Shown in pieces: positions 34,701 to 38,728 of a stretch of DNA of 38,728 nt (positions within the stretch are counted from its first letter, which is position 1; the number at the start of each line of letters is the position of its first letter). Source of the stretch: Spongospora subterranea (Eukaryota; Endomyxa; Phytomyxea; Plasmodiophorida; Plasmodiophoridae). Below the pieces are notes generated by a model. That model was not told the origin of the DNA and made no database searches. It was given only the letters and a program-made list of their open reading frames with translations. The translations under genes and the position numbers were made by a program. The DNA is taken from positions 65,378 through 104,105 of the forward strand of contig OUQQ01000075.1 in NCBI GenBank assembly GCA_900404475.1, given 5' to 3'.

Positions 34701-37700
34701 TCGAAGTAGACCTAGAGTGAAGGAGAGAATGAGCCTAGTCCGTTCACTGAGCTGAAAAGCGGGATTACCACTCCTGTTGGCCTGCCCCTGATCCGCTCAA
34801 GATGAGCCATTTTCTTATGGTTCCAGAGGTGATAGTCCTGATCGTATTTCCTCCAGGTATCCACATATAGGTCGACCCGGTTGAAGACCCGCTGCATTGC
34901 CTGTGAGACTGATAACATCACCTTGATGACGGCTGGGTTTTGGGACACATCATCATAGAATGTGTATTGCTTTTCCTCACCATCGGCCAGTTGCACTGCT
35001 GGGCAGTCAATGCACGAGTTATTCATCCAGCGAATGAACCCTGATGGCGATGTTAGTGTGCCCAACAAATACATTTTAGAACCGCCTAGACACCTTTGGA
35101 GCTGGACACTATATTGGTCAGTATTGTGGATAGGAACTTATAGATATCGGGAAGAGTGGGTCGATAGACTATATCAGGAGGGTTCATCTCTGCGATGACG
35201 ACGAGCAACAGACGGGACACATTATTGTTCATCTTGATATGGTTGTGGTGCTTCTTGTCGAATACACCCAAAAGGGTCAAAAAGCTGGATAGCCCCCTGC
35301 TTACTAGCTGGCAAATTGCCTGGTAGAGGTTTTCCTCCCAATATCGATAATATTCCGACATCCTCTCACATTTCCCTGAAATCAAAAACGCATTCAAAGG
35401 ATTGCATAATGACAGCTATCGTGACGCGCTCCCAACCTGTGTCGGAATTATTGACTGATTCCTCAATCTTGAGCATCATCGTATGAATGCTCGAATATTT
35501 CCGAACAAGTCCATCAACTACTGCACGACGTTGCTTTTCAATCGAATCGCGGAAGTCTTCAATCCTGAACGTTTGTTGCAGCTTCTCAATATTGAATAGA
35601 TCCGCTGATTCGATATCGGTAACGATATCCTATGAAATTCAGAAATGTGCCCATTTAGTGGATTGTCCTGATTGATGGCAGTCTAGACTATATGTTCCCA
35701 CCTTGATTGATATCCTGTTCTTTGTGACTCGATTTACTATTGAGTTAAACTCTGTAATTCCACGATTACAACAATGAATAAAATCAGATATCCCCAACGA
35801 ATTCCAATTTAGTGGGTCGAAGCCCGCCGCTATTGACAAAAACAATGAGTAATCCACGACAATGTGCGTTGTTGGAAAATATTCCGACCCAGTATTTGAT
35901 TCAACTTTTCGATCTTGTGCCGCAATAGAATCTTCTCAACTGGATTCAACTGGAAAATTACAGCACGATAATCACTCAGCATCCCGTTCAGGTAGGCGAC
36001 CGATGCATGGAATGTGGACGATTGCAGGGAAACGTCCAGAGCTAATCTTGGGATCGACAATCCTTGACGATCCATATAACGAGATTCTCGTATAACCTCG
36101 ACAAGGTCGTACGAGAAGTTGACGACGATTTCTCCGCTCGAATCACGAGCCAGTATTGGATCTTTCAGGCGGCGATTAACGGTTTCATGAACTGTGGACT
36201 TCCACTTTTCCAATAATTCAGTGCGAAAGTGATCTATTTCCTGAGCCACCTCCAAGTAAAACTCAGCCACAGGTTTGCCGACTTCGCTAGTCATTAGATT
36301 TTCGAGATTCTGCAGCTTCAGGATTGTCTTTTTGCTGGTCAGATAGAGAGCCATTGCCCAAGCCAGGGACCCAGCTACTGGAGGTTGGTTCTTTGGTAGA
36401 GGGGGAGCGTTCCTAAAAGATGAGAATTGTCAGCTCCATCATTGATAGAAAAGGCACGTCCTGAACGGCGCTTACCGGTTATTCTGGAACAGTGTCTGGA
36501 CTCGCTCGACTTCAACCCTATATTGCCGTAAAACATGTTTGAACTTATCAGACATCTCATTGCGGAACGCCTCTCGTGTGTTGATATCGTTGAAATTCCA
36601 TAGAAGCTGAAACGCGCTCTCAGCAGACCGTAGCTTTTGAAACGAGTTCGTGATGAAGTTCTTGGTGCGGATTTCGATTTCCAGCACTTTCTCGTTGAAG
36701 CTTTTCATTACCTGTTCCCAACTGGTGTTATATCGTATATCGAATATGTTGAATGGGAGGTTCTCCAGCGGTGTCACCAGGTGATCCACTTTCTGAATCA
36801 CTTCGTCAATCCCAACCGTATCTTTAGTGACCCTCTTAAGATCACTTCCAAGAAACTGATTGAACTGGGACAGCGTCTCAGCGATTTGACATAAATTTTC
36901 GCAGATGCGTGCCATATAATTTGTCTGATCGAACAATTTCTTACGATCAAATTCCCATCTATTTTCCATTCCAAGACTCTCAATCTGTCGCCAAACTCCA
37001 GTCAGAGATGTCACGCATATGAATGAAATGTTGACCTTTAATCTCGCAGCTTTATACGAGGAGAACCAGGCCAGAAGGACTTCTCTAGCAGTTTCTATTG
37101 CGGCCATAGCAACCCTGATCGTAAAAGGATAGCGTTAGCGATATCATTTGTTCACTCAAAAAACAAGTTACTTCGGCTTTTTGCGGAATATGACCTTGAT
37201 ATTGATCTCATTAGCCACATTGGTGGCGATCTGTTGGGCGATCAAGCACATTAACGGAACCATGCGTTCGTCCTTATTATAATGACGGGAGATAATCCAC
37301 ACCATACGCAAGGCGTTCATCATGCTAGATATGCTTTCCGCCATCGTTGCCACACTTCCTGTGAGCATAGATTCGGGAACAGAACGGATGATCGGTGCCA
37401 AAAAAACGAACCGAAACCAAGCAACCGAATAACGAAATTGCAACCTTAGTACCTCCAGTAATCTTTTTGAAATGTCTCTCCAGCGTGGATAAGAATTTGA
37501 CATTGTCTTTAGCCTCCTCAAACAGCTTCCCTAATTCCACTATTCTCTCTTTGAATATTGGAATCGCGTCAAGTTGAAGATCTGCGAGGACAGCAATGAT
37601 GGATTGCACCTGTTGGAGCAGCGAATATTCAGAACCCCAGATCGCCAACGTACAGTGGCATTACGATCTCGGAATTTAACTGTTCTGTCAATGCAGTTAA

Positions 37701-38581
37701 AATAGCATTCCTATTACGCCAGAAATTAATCTCCCCTAACGGGCCCCTAAATGTCTCGATCTCCTTCACCGTCTCCGTCTCAATTATTGATGCAATCACG
37801 TCGCTCCACTCCTCTAACGTCGCCTCCAGTTGAGTCAGCAAATCCACATTCATCTCTTGTTTCAAGGCAAGTATTACATCAAGTTCGACCTAACCAGGGA
37901 GATAGATCTTGAAATACTGAGGCGGTGAACCATGTATGAACTTACATTAGGGATTTGTAATAAAATATCACCTCCAACTTGTTGCTCTGTGTGCTGTATC
38001 TGGGACACGAACTTGTTGATATTTGACGTGAGTTCACTGCGAATATGAGGATCATCTGAGAGATCCTTGGTTAACCCTCCTTCGACGGATGAAGGGTCCA
38101 CTATCGGAATGAAGACATTGGTCATGATCTGGCTCAACATGGTGAGGCTATTGCCGGGCATGATTGAGAAGGATAACTAGGTGAGGATCGACGTCAGAAT
38201 ATAACATGCAGTGGTGCGACAGATATCGAACCTGGGACGATATGTTATCAGGGGCGACAGGACCAGGAACGTTCTTAATAATGAACATGGCCCTAGATCG
38301 GCCCAGGTCGGGCAGGATACTGCCAGATATGGTTAAATGTGTAGAGGGGACGATACCATCGTCCTCCTCGCCCTCAACTTTTGAGTGGAGTATCAGCTGC
38401 GAACCTGGACCAGATTCGTCCAGGAAGGTCTTCATCGCTGGATAATGATCAGACGGTATCAATACAGTAATCGCAAAGGATTACCTGAGCTGGAGCGCGA
38501 GACCTTATCGTACTCTGGCCTATCGACATCCAGACCACTGCAAACGACTTCAGCCAGCCAATCCTGCCGCGGATCAGCCAT
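22945..38581 (-). CDS. DNAH10: axonemal inner-arm dynein heavy chain, DNAH10-like, 4,543 aa, 36 exons
   Basis: ATP-driven motor of ciliary inner arm I1/f. Exons (high-low): 38581-38485, 38437-38232, 38176-37946, 37889-37650, 37609-37453, 37358-37172, 37114-36476, 36412-35889, 35829-35702, 35629-35437, 35375-35094, 35040-34769, 34711-34355, 34293-34093, 34041-33698, 33625-33545, 33490-33330, 33291-33117, 33061-32711, 32648-31602, 31560-31358, 31309-30446, 30395-30070, 30001-28867, 28798-28291, 28236-27935, 27876-27731, 27673-27505, 27460-27282, 27222-27069, 27004-26175, 26120-25836, 25783-25169, 25106-24791, 24727-24521, 24464-22945. They total 13,632 nt in phase with no internal stop. Human DNAH10 is about 4,470 aa. 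DNAH10-specific matches include [47 protein letters not shown] and the C-terminus [20 protein letters not shown], then HWILQG. All four P-loops are intact. Confidence 0.96.
28867..33061 (-). other. dynein linker end and AAA1-AAA3
   Basis: Exon 19 ends the linker ([20 protein letters not shown] is the conserved W..LQ..W.YLE.IF motif). AAA1 (about 1,840-2,070) has P-loop [10 protein letters not shown] near residue 1,870 and Walker B CFDEFNRI. This is the main ATPase. AAA2 P-loop GPTRGGKT lies near 2,160. AAA3 P-loop GASGTAKT lies near 2,500, with Walker [11 protein letters not shown]. All are conserved. Confidence 0.92.
33117..38581 (-). other. dynein tail and start of linker (exons 1-18)
   Basis: Exons 1-18 encode about residues 1-1,491. 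The DHC_N1 tail region (dimerisation, intermediate-chain binding) is visible in exons 7-11 ([68 protein letters not shown]). Exons 12-18 run into the DHC_N2 linker (VNLQ-type helices; [27 protein letters not shown]-equivalent [12 protein letters not shown]). Confidence 0.85.
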
Positions 38582-38625
38582 TTGATTGACCCCCGCCTAC
38601 AGCGAAAGAGGCTGATGGCGTAAAA

Positions 38626-38728
38626 ATGATCAGGTAGTTTTAGGAGAGTTGTTTACTGTTTGATTACCCTCGACAGGTCCGATCTCTGTGACGACCTGTG
38701 TAACCGTATCAAGGAGGAGGAGGAGAAG
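38626..38728 (+). CDS. possible 5' end of a divergent gene (partial)
   Basis: ATGATCAG (38626-38633), a 43-nt candidate intron (gtagtttt...ctcgacag) and an exon from 38677 to the window end give MIRSDLCDDLCNRIKEEEEK in phase. The ATG lies only 44 bp from the dynein ATG, so the two would share a bidirectional promoter. The coding potential is short and Glu-rich and could be chance. Confidence 0.28.

Noticed and set aside
37000..37060. possible intron inside dynein exon 7
   Set aside because: The gtcaac/ctggag pair breaks the reading phase, while reading through is open and compatible with the family.
1..38728. CRISPR arrays, rRNA, bacterial operons, riboswitches
   Set aside because: No regularly spaced direct repeats, rRNA core motifs or Shine-Dalgarno-linked gene runs were seen; the gene structure is eukaryotic throughout.

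Overview
The window is nuclear DNA from a eukaryote. Nearly every recognisable gene is split by short GT...AG introns (about 41 to 90 nt, a few longer), gene spacing is tight, and the conserved proteins are eukaryote-specific. An apparently complete axonemal dynein heavy chain means the organism builds a motile flagellum. Mitochondrial complex I, a FUS/TAF15-type protein, a PDCD4-like protein and short introns together suggest a zoosporic early-diverging fungus (chytrid-like) or another unicellular flagellated opisthokont. This placement is inference; no rRNA or other marker gene is present.

Layout. 1-2.4 kb: possible 3' exons of a + strand gene, then a complete peptide:N-glycanase (-) whose N-terminus carries an unexpected UBR-box-like cysteine cluster. 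2.4-5.1 kb: a broken coding fragment, a TGTA-rich repeat and a decayed Ty3/gypsy retroelement. 5.1-7.6 kb: an unidentified multi-exon + strand gene. 7.8-10.3 kb: a PDCD4-like protein with three MA3 modules (-). 10.3-12.8 kb: gene-poor, with probable Tc1/mariner-like relics. 12.9-14.1 kb: a FUS/EWS/TAF15-like RNA-binding protein with two RanBP2 zinc fingers (-). 14.1-17.3 kb: repeat-rich gene desert with a fold-back element. 17.3-20.2 kb: complex I subunit NDUFA9 and a peroxisomal-type mitochondrial-family carrier (both -). 20.5-22.7 kb: a four-qRRM hnRNP H/F-like protein (+). 22.9-38.6 kb: a 36-exon, 4,543-residue inner-arm dynein heavy chain closest to DNAH10 (-). The last 100 bases may hold the start of a divergent gene.

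There is no operon-like organisation. Three genes are RNA-binding or translation-linked (PDCD4-like, FUS-like, qRRM), two are organelle membrane proteins, one is cytosolic glycoprotein quality control and one is flagellar. Exon maps were derived by eye from splice signals, reading-frame phase and family conservation. For the seven well-supported genes the exon lengths sum to a multiple of three.
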